A DNA stretch of 64,000 bases from BACL27 sp947488385 (lineage in GTDB: Bacteria > Actinomycetota > Acidimicrobiia > Acidimicrobiales > Ilumatobacteraceae): positions 62,001 to 126,000 of the forward strand of contig CAXNMJ010000004.1 in NCBI GenBank assembly GCA_964203655.1. The letters run 5' to 3'. Below, one piece after another: positions 8,684-18,496 of this stretch. The first letter of the stretch is position 1. The number at the start of each line of letters is the position of its first letter. Made by a program: the position numbers and the translations under genes. Under the pieces are notes generated by a model. It searched no databases, had not been told where the DNA came from, and saw only the letters and a list, made by a program, of their open reading frames with translations.

Positions 8684-9596
8684 CAACTCTGTAAATGCTC
8701 TCACGCCTCGTCAGATGGCGTTCAGGCGGTTCATTTCGCACAGGGCTGCCGTAGTCAGTTGTTTTGTGATTTCGATTCTCGCATTGTTTGTGGTGTTAGC
8801 ACCGTTCACTGCGAGATACGGAGTCAATCAATCAGTGCAGGCTCCACCGAATTCATTTTTGTCGCCACGAGGAATTGCATGGCTTGGCACCGACGATATT
8901 GGTCGAGATATTTACAGTCGATTGATTTATGGTGTTCGTGTTTCGTTGCTGATTGGTCTCGCAAGTGCGTTAATTTCAGTAACTTTAGGTGCCCTCGTGG
9001 GTGCTATTGCTGGCTTTCGTGGCGGAAAGTTCGATGACATCATGATGCGCGTCACCGATCTCTTTCTGGCTTTTCCATTTTTGGTAACACTGTTGGTAGT
9101 GCGAAACGTTCTGGGTGCGCTGCCATGGATGAAGCCAATAACTGGAGAGATGAATTCAGTTCGCTTCATCATTGTGCTTTTCGGAATATTTGGTTGGATG
9201 GGTGTGGCTCGTATCGTTCGGGGTCAAGTTTTGTCGCTTAAAGAACGTGAGTTTGTTGAAGCCGCTCGTGCAGTTGGAGCTTCACGGCGATACATCATTG
9301 CCCGTCACTTATTGCCAAATTCTGTTGGCCCGATAATGGTCGCTCTCACGTTTTCGGTGGTCGGAGCGATCATCAGCGAATCGACTCTTGCGTTTTTCGG
9401 CTACGGACCTCAGGCAGGTGACGGCGCGACTTCATTGGGAATTCTCGTTGGTCAGGCAAAAGGTGCTGTACAGACCGGTTTTTGGTGGCTTGCGGTGTTT
9501 CCGTGTGTTGCTCTCATTGTTATTGCATTGAGCATCAACTTCATCGGCGATGCATTGCGTGATGCGACCGATCCTCGTCTTGATCGAGGTGCATGA
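8676..9596 (+). CDS. Peptide/nickel ABC transporter permease, DppC type
   Basis: About 306 aa from the preferred start, a TTG at 8676 that overlaps the stop of the upstream permease and has AAGGA at 8665-8669. The longer open frame back to 8634 would lie within dppB. The N-terminal OppC-like part (ALTPRQMAFRRFISHRAA) precedes membrane segments, the periplasmic GTDDIGRDIYSR motif, and the EAA loop EFVEAARAVGASRRYI. ARHLLPNS and STLAFFGYG are also family features. Partner of the DppB-type permease. Confidence 0.9.
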   Translation: MSSNSVNALTPRQMAFRRFISHRAAVVSCFVISILALFVVLAPFTARYGVNQSVQAPPNSFLSPRGIAWLGTDDIGRDIYSRLIYGVRVSLLIGLASALISVTLGALVGAIAGFRGGKFDDIMMRVTDLFLAFPFLVTLLVVRNVLGALPWMKPITGEMNSVRFIIVLFGIFGWMGVARIVRGQVLSLKEREFVEAARAVGASRRYIIARHLLPNSVGPIMVALTFSVVGAIISESTLAFFGYGPQAGDGATSLGILVGQAKGAVQTGFWWLAVFPCVALIVIALSINFIGDALRDATDPRLDRGA

Positions 9597-10576
9597 TGTC
9601 AGAAAAGATCCTTGAGATCCGCAATCTTCACGTCACATTCGAAACGCCTTCTGGGCCGCTCGAAGCAGTACGCGGAGTCGACCTAGACGTATCTGCCGGC
9701 GAATTGCTTGGTGTGGTGGGCGAGTCTGGTTCGGGTAAGTCGGTTACATTTTTGGCGACGATGGGGCTTTTGCCGACGCGCGCCAAGGTTACGGGCTCTG
9801 TGTTGTTGGCAGGTGAACAATTAATTGGGGCTTCCCCAAAGCAGATGCGTTCAGTACGTGGCCGACTTTTGTCGATGATCTTTCAAGACCCACTCTCTGC
9901 TTTAAATCCCGTACATCGAATCGGCAATCAGATTGCAGAAATGTTGCAATCACATCAAAGCTTGACCAATCGCGAGGCAGAAACACGTGCTGTCGAGTTG
10001 CTCGACATTGTTGGGATACCACAACCGAATGATCGCTCCAAGCAGTTTCCACACGAATTTTCCGGAGGAATGCGCCAGCGCGTTGTTATCGCAATCGCCA
10101 TCGCAAATAATCCGAAAGTATTGATCGCCGATGAGCCAACTACGGCGCTTGACGTTACTGTGCAAGCGCAAATCCTCGAGGTCATTGAGCGCGTACAAGA
10201 ACGGTTTGGTACTGCGGTTGTGTTGATTACACATGATCTTGGCGTTATTGCCCGTGTGGCTGATCGCGTGAATGTTATGTATGCAGGCCGAAATGTCGAA
10301 CAGGGGACGATTGACAGTTTGTTTGACCATCCAAGTCACCCATACACGCGGGGTTTGCTCGCATCGTTGCCAAGACCTGGCAAGCAGCGTCTAAAACCAA
10401 TCACTGGTTTTCCGCCGAACATGTTGAACCCACCAAAAGGCTGTGCGTTCCATACGCGATGTGAGTTTGCCGCAGAGATATGCAAACTTGATTTGCCTGA
10501 GTTGCAAACTTTCGGTGATCTACAGACCGCCTGCGTGCGAGCCAAAGAACTGCCGCGGGCCGAGGTGCTGTCATGA
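9593..10576 (+). CDS. Peptide/nickel ABC transporter ATPase, DppD type
   Basis: 327 aa. Walker A GESGSGKS, signature FSGGMRQR, Walker B VLIADEPTTALD and switch His in LITHDLGVIA are all present. The C-terminal oligopeptide-transporter extension has PPKGCAFHTRCEFA, whose cysteines suggest the Fe-S or metal-binding tail known in this ATPase group. The start overlaps the permease stop (ATGATG at 9593 or 9596). Its end overlaps the next gene by four bases. Confidence 0.95.
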   Translation: MMSEKILEIRNLHVTFETPSGPLEAVRGVDLDVSAGELLGVVGESGSGKSVTFLATMGLLPTRAKVTGSVLLAGEQLIGASPKQMRSVRGRLLSMIFQDPLSALNPVHRIGNQIAEMLQSHQSLTNREAETRAVELLDIVGIPQPNDRSKQFPHEFSGGMRQRVVIAIAIANNPKVLIADEPTTALDVTVQAQILEVIERVQERFGTAVVLITHDLGVIARVADRVNVMYAGRNVEQGTIDSLFDHPSHPYTRGLLASLPRPGKQRLKPITGFPPNMLNPPKGCAFHTRCEFAAEICKLDLPELQTFGDLQTACVRAKELPRAEVLS

Positions 10577-11548
10577 CCAATGAACTTTTAAAAGTGACTA
10601 ATCTCGTAAAGAATTTTGAGCTTCGCGTCAATAATGGCGGGCAGACGTAAGAAGCGAATTGTGCAAGCAGTCACTAATGTTTCTTTTTCGCTTGAGAGAG
10701 GTCAAACACTCGGCTTAGTCGGCGAGTCAGGCTCGGGTAAGACGACTGTTGGTCGATGTGTTTTGCGTTTGGTTGAACCTACTTCTGGCAAAGTTGAATT
10801 CGATGGCCACGATTTAGGTTCATTGAAGTTCGAAGAAATGCGTGCACTGCGTCGAAAGATGCAAATTGTGTTTCAAGATCCGTTTGCTTCGCTTGATCCA
10901 AAGATGACAGTGGGTGCGTCGATTGCCGAACCGCTCACAGTTCAAGGTGTTCCGGGAGATCACAGCGACAAAGTTATTGAGTTGCTTGAGCTCGTTGGCC
11001 TTTCTGCTGATCATGCACAGAGGTTTCCTCACGAGTTTTCGGGCGGACAACGACAACGTGTTGGCGTAGCGCGGGCTTTGGCGTTGAGCCCAGAATTGAT
11101 CGTTTTAGATGAACCGGTATCGGCTCTTGATGTGAGTATTCAGGCTGGCGTTGTGAATCTATTTGAAGACTTGCAGAAGCGTCTCGGCATGAGTTACATC
11201 TTCATTGCACACGATTTATCTGTGGTGCAACACATTGCCGATCGTGTTGCGGTGATGTATCTCGGCAAGATCGTCGAGATTGGTGATCAAGAAGCCATCT
11301 ATGCGCATCCGACTCATCCGTATACAAAGGCTCTGCTATCAGCGGTGCCATTGCCTGATCCGAAGATAGAGCGTTCGCGCAAGCGGATCATGCTTGAAGG
11401 TGACGTGCCGTCACCTGTTAATCCGCCATCGGGTTGTCGCTTTCGTACCCGTTGTTGGAAGGCACAAGATGTTTGTGCGCAAGAAGAGCCAGTGCTTACG
11501 ATTCGCAATAGCGGGCAGATGTCTGCGTGCCATTTTCCTGAGTCTTAA
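10573..11548 (+). CDS. Peptide/nickel ABC transporter ATPase, DppF type (reading frame broken once)
   Basis: The expected start ATG 10573 overlaps the upstream stop (ATGA) and encodes MTNELLKVTNLVKNFELRV, typical of DppF N-termini. That frame stops at TAA 10648-10650, while the next frame carries RRKKRIVQAVTNVSF and the rest. Removing one G from GGG at 10639-10641 restores one protein of about 324 aa. Walker A GESGSGKTT, signature FSGGQRQR, Walker B IVLDEPVSALD and switch region FIAHDLSVVQHI are intact, as is the C-terminal PPSGCRFRTRC. Second ATPase of the importer. Confidence 0.92.
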
Positions 11549-11563
11549 AGGTAGAATTTAGGC

Positions 11564-11803
11564 GTGCGAAATATAGTTACCTACATCACCGTTGTTATAA
11601 ATGTGGTGGCAATGCTCTCGATGATCGTCGGCGTGTTGCTGCATAGTGGTCGCGGTGGTGGCTTGTCAGACATGTTTGGCGGTGGCGGAGGAGCAGCGCT
11701 CGGATCTGCCGCGGCTGAACGAAATCTCAACAGAATCACCACTGTTTTAGCCCTAGTTTGGGTAATCACCGTGATCGCGTTGGGGTTGTTGCTGACAAAC
11801 TAG
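11564..11803 (+). CDS. secG: SecG, preprotein translocase subunit
   Basis: 79 aa, GTG start at 11564. Two membrane helices (about 8-27 and 58-77) flank a glycine-rich cytoplasmic loop with LLHSGRGGGLSDMFGGG, the SecG hallmark. It is the auxiliary subunit of the SecYEG export channel. Location just upstream of a tRNA-Leu downstream of the glycolysis genes is familiar in actinobacteria, although here the ABC importer lies in between. Confidence 0.93.
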   Translation: MRNIVTYITVVINVVAMLSMIVGVLLHSGRGGGLSDMFGGGGGAALGSAAAERNLNRITTVLALVWVITVIALGLLLTN

Positions 11804-11820
11804 ATATATTTTTAGTGCAA

Positions 11821-11904
11821 GTCGGAGTGGCGAAATTGGCAGACGCACCAGCTTAAGGGGCTGGCGCTCGTAAGGGCGTAGGGGTTCAAGTCCCCTCTTC
11901 GACA
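11821..11904 (+). tRNA. tRNA-Leu with anticodon AAG
   Basis: Class II tRNA of 84 nt without encoded CCA. Acceptor GTCGGAG pairs with CTTCGAC. The D-arm is GCG/CGC. The anticodon stem is CCAGC/GCTGG with loop TTAAGGG, giving anticodon AAG. The long variable arm is CGCTC-GTAA-GGGCG, and the T-arm is AGGGG-TTCAAGT-CCCCT. The long variable arm and the overall sequence fit leucine. AAG (reading CUU) is unusual for bacteria, where GAG is normal; a G-to-A change or base error at position 34 is possible. Confidence 0.93.
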
Positions 11905-11935
11905 CAATTAGAATCTCGTGAGTGGAAGTTTGCAC

Positions 11936-13196
11936 GTGACTAGTACAGAACTAGATCGCATCGAATTGCAAAAGCGAACGCTACGAGTTTTAGTCGTAGG
12001 ACAAGTTGTTGCCGCGGCAGCATTGTCAGCAGCAGTCACAGTCGGGGCATTTGTGATTCAAGACATTCTCGGCCAAGACACACCTTGGGGTGGTGTGTCG
12101 AGCGCGACGTTCACCATGGGTTCAGCGTTTATGTCGCAGATTTTGGCTCGAAAAATGAGTCGTAAAGGACGCCGAGTCGGCCTTCAATATGGCTACTCGC
12201 TGGCAATTGTCGGGGGCTTGATAGCAGGGCTTTGCTGTTAATCGAAGTTCACTGTTGCTGTTTATTATCGGCTTGTTCTTTTATGGATCGGGACAAGCAT
12301 CAAATCTTTTGTCGCGTTATGCCGCAATGGATCTTGCAGCGCCTGATCAACGCAGTCAAGCAATGAGCTATATCTTGTTCGGTTCGACATTCGGCGCCGT
12401 TTTTGGTCCAGTGTTGATTAAGCCAGCCGAGCGCATCGGTGAAAATGTGTTCGGCTGGTCAACCTACACAGGGCCGTGGATTGCGTCAGCTTGTTTTTTT
12501 GTTTGCGCATTAGCCAATGTGGCGGTTCGTTTGCGGCCCGACCCGCTTGAAGTGAGTGGTGGTTTGAACTCCCAGCAAGGTGTCGGCGTAGTAACGCCGA
12601 ATCTGCGAGCAGCATTGCAAACAATTCGAGGCATAAGAAATGCACGGGTTGCACTCAGCGCAATGGTGATCTCGCAAGTCACGATGGTTGCTGTTATGAC
12701 GATGACACCCGTGCACTTAAAACTTCACGGACACGAGAATGTGAGTCCGTATGTTATTTCGCTACACATTGCCGGCATGTATGCGTTTAGTCCTTTGGTA
12801 GGAAAGTTCGCCGATCGACAAGGCAAATTGTTGTCGATAGCCGTCGGCGGGGTGCTATTGGTTGCCGCAACAGTAATGGCAGCGCTTGCTGGTGACGCAG
12901 CGACATTGCTTTGGCCTTCACTTTGGCTGCTCGGCATCGGCTGGAGTTTTGGGCTAATAGGCGGTTCGAGTTTGTTGGTCGAGTCAGTTCCAGATTCGTC
13001 GCGAGTCACCGTTCAAGGGGCGGCAGATCTTTTGATGAGTTTCAGTGGTGGATTGGCGGGCTTTTCAAGTGGCTTCATTCGCAAAGCATTTGGTTTTCAT
13101 ATGCTCAGCAACTTGGGCACGCTTTTAGCTTTGACTTTGGTGATTATTGGTATTCGCCGCATGACCTCAGCGAAAGTGACTACAGCGGTTCAATAG
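11936..13196 (+). CDS. MFS transporter (reading frame broken once)
   Basis: Probable drug or small-solute exporter of the major facilitator superfamily with about 12 membrane segments over roughly 420 aa. The first frame ends at TAA 12239-12241. The next frame continues from about 12234 through FFYGSGQASNLLSRYAAMDLA, a pattern of this subfamily. Deleting one T from TTT 12231-12233 gives a smooth GLIAGLAVNRSSLLLF. The start is GTG 11936 with GGAAG upstream; GTG 11918 is an alternative. The substrate is unknown. It lies 31 bases after the tRNA. Confidence 0.82.
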
Positions 13197-13213
13197 TCCG
13201 CTATTTTTTGTTG

Positions 13214-14527
13214 ATGGGTCGCAGTTCGCAACAGACCACTCGTTGGTCAAATTGGGCGGGTAACCAACAAACCGGCAGTGTTTTGGTCTCAAAGCCGCAA
13301 ACCGAATCAGAGTTGCAGCAGGTTGTTCAAAACGCGCAGACGTCAGGAAGGCGAGTGAAAGCCGTTGGGTCAGGGCATAGCTTTACCGCGATTGCGGTAG
13401 CCGAAGAGGTTCTAGTAGATCTTTCAAAGTACGACGAGATATTAGCGATAGACAAAATAAACCAGACCGTCACGGTTCAATCAGGAATTCAGTTATCAAA
13501 ATTGAATCAGGCGCTTTACGAAAACTCGCTTGCGATGCAAAACTTAGGCGATATCGCGTATCAAACAATTGCAGGTGCTATTTCGACTTCAACCCATGGA
13601 ACCGGAGCAAAATTCACAGGTATCGCCAATCAGGTAGTTGCTCTAAGAGTTGTGTTGGCTGATTCGTCGATCGTCGAGTGTTCTGCAAATGTAAACGCCG
13701 AGTTGTTCTCATGCGCGAGGGTCGGTTTAGGAGCTATCGGTTTAATCAGCACAGTGACGCTAAAGGTTGTGCCTGCATTCAATCTTGCGGTAATTGAAGA
13801 GCCGATGAGAGTTGACGAGGTGTTGCAAAATTTAGACCTGCACGTAGATTCGAACGACCATTTCGAATTCTTTTGGGTGCCCCACACAGGCTGGGCGTTG
13901 ACTAAGCGAAATAATCGCAACAATCTGCCAATTGAGCCAATGTCGAAGATGTCACATTGGTATTCAAAAACGTTGATGGAGAATTATGCATTTGGTGCAG
14001 TTTGCATGCTTGGAAAGGCTCGACCATCTCTCATCCCTAAATTGGCAAAAGCATTGCCATCATCGGGTCGCAACGAATATTCAGATGCAAGCCATAAAGT
14101 CTTTGCAAGCAAAAGAATTATTAAATTTTATGAGATGGAGTATGCGATTCCCCGAGAGGCATGTGCGGAAGCGCTGAATCGAGTCCGTAGAATGGTTACA
14201 GATAGTGGGTTCTTCCTGAATTTTCCTGTTGAGGTTCGCTTTACAGCCCCAGATGAGATTCCGCTAAGTACAGCGAGTAATCGAGAATCTGCGTATATCG
14301 CAGTTCATATTTATAAAGGAATGAACTATGTCCCGTATTTTACAGAAGTTGAATCAATCATGAACTCTTACCAAGGTCGCCCTCATTGGGGGAAGCTGCA
14401 TTTTCAGAATGCCTCAACTCTCGCGTCGCGTTATCCGCAATGGGATGTGTTTCAGTCCGTACGCAACCAGGTTGACCCAAAGCGAATGTTTTCCAACCAA
14501 TATCTCGAGACAGTTCTCGGAAAATAA
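13214..14527 (+). CDS. FAD-linked aldonolactone oxidase (D-arabinono-1,4-lactone / L-gulonolactone oxidase family)
   Basis: 437 aa from ATG 13214; the open frame extends upstream into the MFS gene but only the part from here matches the family. The PCMH-type FAD domain shows VKAVGSGHSFTAIA, with a His that can carry covalent FAD, and STSTHGTGAKF. The C-terminal ALO domain ends with the catalytic HWxK-type motif PHWGKLHF. Such enzymes oxidise sugar lactones with O2. In actinobacteria the physiological substrate is often unproven. No good ribosome binding site is visible. Confidence 0.88.
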   Translation: MGRSSQQTTRWSNWAGNQQTGSVLVSKPQTESELQQVVQNAQTSGRRVKAVGSGHSFTAIAVAEEVLVDLSKYDEILAIDKINQTVTVQSGIQLSKLNQALYENSLAMQNLGDIAYQTIAGAISTSTHGTGAKFTGIANQVVALRVVLADSSIVECSANVNAELFSCARVGLGAIGLISTVTLKVVPAFNLAVIEEPMRVDEVLQNLDLHVDSNDHFEFFWVPHTGWALTKRNNRNNLPIEPMSKMSHWYSKTLMENYAFGAVCMLGKARPSLIPKLAKALPSSGRNEYSDASHKVFASKRIIKFYEMEYAIPREACAEALNRVRRMVTDSGFFLNFPVEVRFTAPDEIPLSTASNRESAYIAVHIYKGMNYVPYFTEVESIMNSYQGRPHWGKLHFQNASTLASRYPQWDVFQSVRNQVDPKRMFSNQYLETVLGK

Positions 14528-14529
14528 CA

Positions 14530-15714
14530 ATGAAAACATTTATTGATCTCGGAGTTCCAAAAAAGTTTGCCGACAAGTTGTCGGAACGAGGTATAGCCTC
14601 GCCATTCGAAATTCAAGAAGCAGCACTGCCAGACGGCCTTGCTGGGCTTGACGTATGTGGAAAAGCGCCAACAGGCTCGGGTAAGACGATTGCCTTCGGT
14701 TTGGTTTTGGCAGTGCGACTGCAAAAGTCAAAGCCTGGTCAGCCCGGTGGTTTAGTTTTGGTTCCAACACGCGAACTTGCAATTCAAGTCGCCAAAGAAA
14801 TCAGCATGCTTTGCGAAGGCACCGATCTTCGAGTTGCCTCTGTCTACGGTGGGGCAGGGTATGGTCCTCAAGTTAAGGCGGTGCGTGGTGCAAGCATCAT
14901 TGTTGCAACACCTGGTCGTCTCGAAGATTTAATCGAGCGCCGCGATATGTCGCTTGGTTCGGTGACGATTGCCGTGCTTGACGAAGCCGATCGAATGTCA
15001 GACATGGGTTTCTTGCCAGCAGTTCGTCGAGTGCTGCGTGCTTTGCCAAAACAGCGCCAAGTGCTGTTGTTCTCTGCAACTCTTGATGGCGACATCTCTC
15101 AGGTCGTTAAAGAGTTTCAAACTGACCCACGTCGCCATGAATCTAAATCGCAAGAAGCCGAACCAGATATTGAGCACAAATTCTGGATCGTTGGTCGCAA
15201 CGATCGTGTTGAAACGATCTCGCAGTTGGTTAATCAGTATGAGCGAATCATTTTGTTTTGTCGCACCAAGCACGGTTGCGATCGTTTGGCCAAACAGCTT
15301 GACAACTCGGGTGTTCGCTCGTCAATTATCCACGGCAATAAAAGTCAAGCTCAGCGTGAACGCTCTCTTGAAGAGTTCCGTAGAGGGCGCTCTAATGTGC
15401 TTGTTGCAACCGACGTAGCTGCTCGCGGTATTCACATCGACGATGTTCCTTGTGTCGTACATTTTGACCCGCCGGCAGACCACAAGGACTACATCCACCG
15501 TTCAGGTCGCACAGGTCGCGCTGGTTCAAAAGGTGTCGTGATTTCGCTTGTTGACAATTCTCAAAAACGAACAGTCAATAAACTTGCGCGCGATGCAGGT
15601 GTTGACGCTGACTTTATTGCACCAGATTTCGAGGCGGCAGATCCTGACCAAATCGATGCTCGACCTGGTGCAGTTGGTGGTGTCTTGGTTTCAGTTGGTG
15701 CGCGCGCAGAATAA
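14530..15714 (+). CDS. DEAD-box RNA helicase
   Basis: 394 aa with the full motif set in order: Q motif region (SPFEIQEAALP), Walker A PTGSGKT, PTRELAIQ, TPGRLEDL, DEAD in VLDEADRMSDMGF, SAT in LFSATLD, then ATDVAARGIHIDDV and HRSGRTGRAG. The C-terminus is short, without the basic or RNA-binding tail of DeaD/RhlE, so this is a minimal two-domain helicase. It begins two bases after the oxidase stop. Role likely in ribosome assembly or RNA turnover. Confidence 0.95.
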   Translation: MKTFIDLGVPKKFADKLSERGIASPFEIQEAALPDGLAGLDVCGKAPTGSGKTIAFGLVLAVRLQKSKPGQPGGLVLVPTRELAIQVAKEISMLCEGTDLRVASVYGGAGYGPQVKAVRGASIIVATPGRLEDLIERRDMSLGSVTIAVLDEADRMSDMGFLPAVRRVLRALPKQRQVLLFSATLDGDISQVVKEFQTDPRRHESKSQEAEPDIEHKFWIVGRNDRVETISQLVNQYERIILFCRTKHGCDRLAKQLDNSGVRSSIIHGNKSQAQRERSLEEFRRGRSNVLVATDVAARGIHIDDVPCVVHFDPPADHKDYIHRSGRTGRAGSKGVVISLVDNSQKRTVNKLARDAGVDADFIAPDFEAADPDQIDARPGAVGGVLVSVGARAE

Positions 15715-15736
15715 ATGCTGCGTTGCCGCAACGCAA

Positions 15737-18008
15737 CTACAGGCAAATATCTTGAGGACGAATCGGTACTCGAGGTAAGTCTCTGCCTGTTGCATTGCGA
15801 ATAGCCGCAGCGATTGCAGGTGTAACAGAAATACACGGTGGTTCGCCGATGCCTTTCGCTCCAAGAGGAGCTTGCGGTTCGGGTTCTTCAATCATTACTG
15901 CCACGACTTTGGGGGCGTCTAGCGCTGTCGGCAACAAATAATCTGTAAAACTTGGATTGCGCATCTTGCCGTTTTCGAGCACGATTTCTTCCATCACTGC
16001 TAGACCGAGTCCTTGAGCGATTCCACCTTCTATTTGCCCAAGTGCGGCTATCGGATTCAGCACACGTCCGACGTCTTGTGCAGTTGCGATTTGAATCACT
16101 TTGACTAGTCCAAGTTCAACGTCAACATCTACGACGGCTCGGTGGGCAACAAATGCAAACGCCACGTGACAATCGCCCTGTCCATTTTCGTCAAGTTCCT
16201 CGGTCGGGCGGTGATGATGCTCAAATGTTTCATCAATCAAGACGCCGCTCGAGGCATCTGCAACGCTGATACGAAAGTCGCCGATCATGTCGACAACGTC
16301 GGTGTCTTCAATAACGAGTCGCAACGGGTCTATGTTGTGTTTCTTTCCAACATGCTCAAAAAGGCGTTGCCGCACAAGTCGACATGCTCCATCTACCGCG
16401 CCTCCGCTCATCCAAGTCTGTCGAGACGCAGATGTGCTGCCAGCCGAACCAATTTTGGTGTCCACCGTGTCAAGCACAACTTCATCGACACCCAGCACTG
16501 AGCGAGCGATTTGCGGTGCGAGCACTACGAAATCCTTGACCGACTTCGACTGTGGCATATTTAAGAGTTGCAACCCCGTCTTTAAGTTGACAACGGGCGG
16601 TAGCGAAATCATCAAAAGTTTCGCTGTACATCAAGTTCTTAATTGACACGCCCCAACCGACACCGCGCACAATGTTTTCGGGCAGCGAGGTCAATCCTGA
16701 ACCGCCAACAAGCTCAAGTGTGTCGGCATTTATTGAAAGTTTCTCAGGAAGAGGTATTGCATCGGTCTCGCGAATGCAGCGAGCGACTGGCGCAACACTT
16801 TCAACTACTTGTCCAGTAATCAGTTTGTCGCCGGTGACCATTGCGTTGCGTAGGCGAACCTCAACTGGAGACAAGTTGCAGGCCTTGGCCAATTTGTCCA
16901 TTTGGCTTTCATGTGCATAACAAGCCTGGACAACACCGAAACCACGCATCGCGCCGCACGGTGGATTGTTGGTTCGAACTGCATAGCCATCGACTGTGGC
17001 GTTCTCACAGCGATAAGGGCCCTGAATGTGGGTTACTCCATTGATCAATACGGCCGAAGAAGTAGACGCATAAGCACCGCCATCGAAGATCATCTTTGCT
17101 TCAATGCGCTGGATTACTCCGGCACGTGTCGCATGATGCTTGATATAAATCTTGGCTGGGTGTCGATGAACGTGACCATAGAAACTTTCTTCACGGCCGT
17201 ATTGCATCTTGATCGGACGAGAGGTTCGTAATGCTAAAAGAGCACAATGAACCTGAAGGCTTATATCTTCGCGGGCACCAAACGCTCCACCTACACCGCC
17301 AAGAGTTAGGCGAACTTTTTCGTTTGGAAAGCCCAGACATGCGGCGATCTGTTTTTGATCTTCATGAAGCCATTGGGTGGCAACGAACATCTCGATGCCA
17401 CTATTGCCGCTATCAGGTATTGCCAATGCAGCTTCAAGTCCCAAGAAGGCCTGGTCTTGCATTCCCATTTCGTAAACACCCTCAACTATTACTTCGCCTT
17501 GCAGGTTTTGGTCACCAATCTTGATCTGTTGACGGCGAATCAAGTTGCCGTCTGGGTGGATTTGTTCAGTGGTCGGGAGTATCGCGGTCTCAGCATCTGT
17601 AACCGGAGTCAACACTTCGTATTGAACCTTGATAGCTGCGAGAGCTCGTCGACAGGTTTCAGGATGATCTGCTGCAACTGCGGCAACTGGTTCGCCAACG
17701 TATCGAACGAAGTCGCTTGCAAAAACAGGTTGATCGCTTGAGATCAACCCGTAAGTCTTTTTGCCAGGCACGTCGTCGGCGGTAATAATCGCTTCAACAC
17801 CAAGAATTTTGTAAGCCTCTGATAAATCAATATTCACGATTCGTGCATACGGATGAGGACTGCGCAGAGTTGCACCCCAAAGCATATTTTCAGCATGAAG
17901 ATCAGATGAAAACTCAAAGCTGCCAGAAACCTTCGCTACGCCATCGGGTCGAAGAGCAGAAACACCAAGAACATCTCGGCGTGTAGAGGTTTGGGTTGCT
18001 GAACTCAT
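15737..18008 (-). CDS. Xanthine dehydrogenase-type molybdenum-binding subunit (PucD-like; frame broken once)
   Basis: Large Mo-cofactor subunit of the xanthine oxidase family. The N-terminal part has SALRPDGVAKVSGSFEF, MLWGATLRSPHPYARI and GVGGAFGAREDIS, then NNPPCGAMRGFG and TVEVGQGF. The last part has GGIAQGLG and the C-terminal GAKGIGEPP motif with the general-base Glu. It matches actinobacterial xanthine dehydrogenase subunit D best among families I know. The frame breaks at AAA 16526-16528 (+ strand); removing one base joins GQGF to VVLAPQIARS. About 757 aa. Last gene of the leftward operon, next to its Fe-S and FAD subunits. Confidence 0.88.
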
Positions 18009-18496
18009 TAGCGGTTGGCCTTGCGAGTTGTCACTGCGGTTGTTACAGCCTCAAAAATTCGCCCGTAGCCAGTGCAGCGACAGATGTTTCCAGAAATTGC
18101 TTCTTTGATTTCTAGCTCAGTAGGTTCAGGATTCTTGTCGAGCAAATGCTCAATCGCAACCACGAGGCCAGGTGTACAAAAACCGCACTGAACTCCGCCT
18201 TCAGTTATAAACGCATCTTGAACTTCAGTTAGTACACCGTTAGTTGAGAGACTCTCAACTGTTTTGATTTCTGAATCGATTGCTGTTGCGGCCATAACGA
18301 GACACGAGCAAACAGCTTGGCCATCCATGATGACGGTGCAACTTCCACATTCGCCCTGCTCGCATGCCCCTTTGGCTCCAGGTAGGCCGAGGCGTTCTCG
18401 AAGTACATAGAGCAAACTTTCGCCAACCCAGGCGTCACGAACCTGATGTTGTTTTCCATTTACAGTGAGATTGTAGATTTCCGTATTGGCGTTCAT
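18008..18496 (-). CDS. Molybdenum hydroxylase [2Fe-2S] subunit
   Basis: 162 aa. A plant-type ferredoxin cluster is formed by CEQGECGSCTV plus a downstream Cys, and a second [2Fe-2S] site by CGFCTPG and CRCTGY. These two clusters carry electrons from the Mo site to FAD. It overlaps the FAD-subunit gene upstream by four bases and ends one base into the Mo-subunit start, so the three are one enzyme. Order in transcription is FAD, Fe-S, Mo. Confidence 0.94.
   Translation of the reverse strand: MNANTEIYNLTVNGKQHQVRDAWVGESLLYVLRERLGLPGAKGACEQGECGSCTVIMDGQAVCSCLVMAATAIDSEIKTVESLSTNGVLTEVQDAFITEGGVQCGFCTPGLVVAIEHLLDKNPEPTELEIKEAISGNICRCTGYGRIFEAVTTAVTTRKANR

Noticed and set aside
12911..13213. N-terminal extension of the aldonolactone oxidase back to 12911
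   Set aside because: This part lies inside the coding frame of the MFS transporter and has no family similarity; the oxidase matches from ATG 13214.
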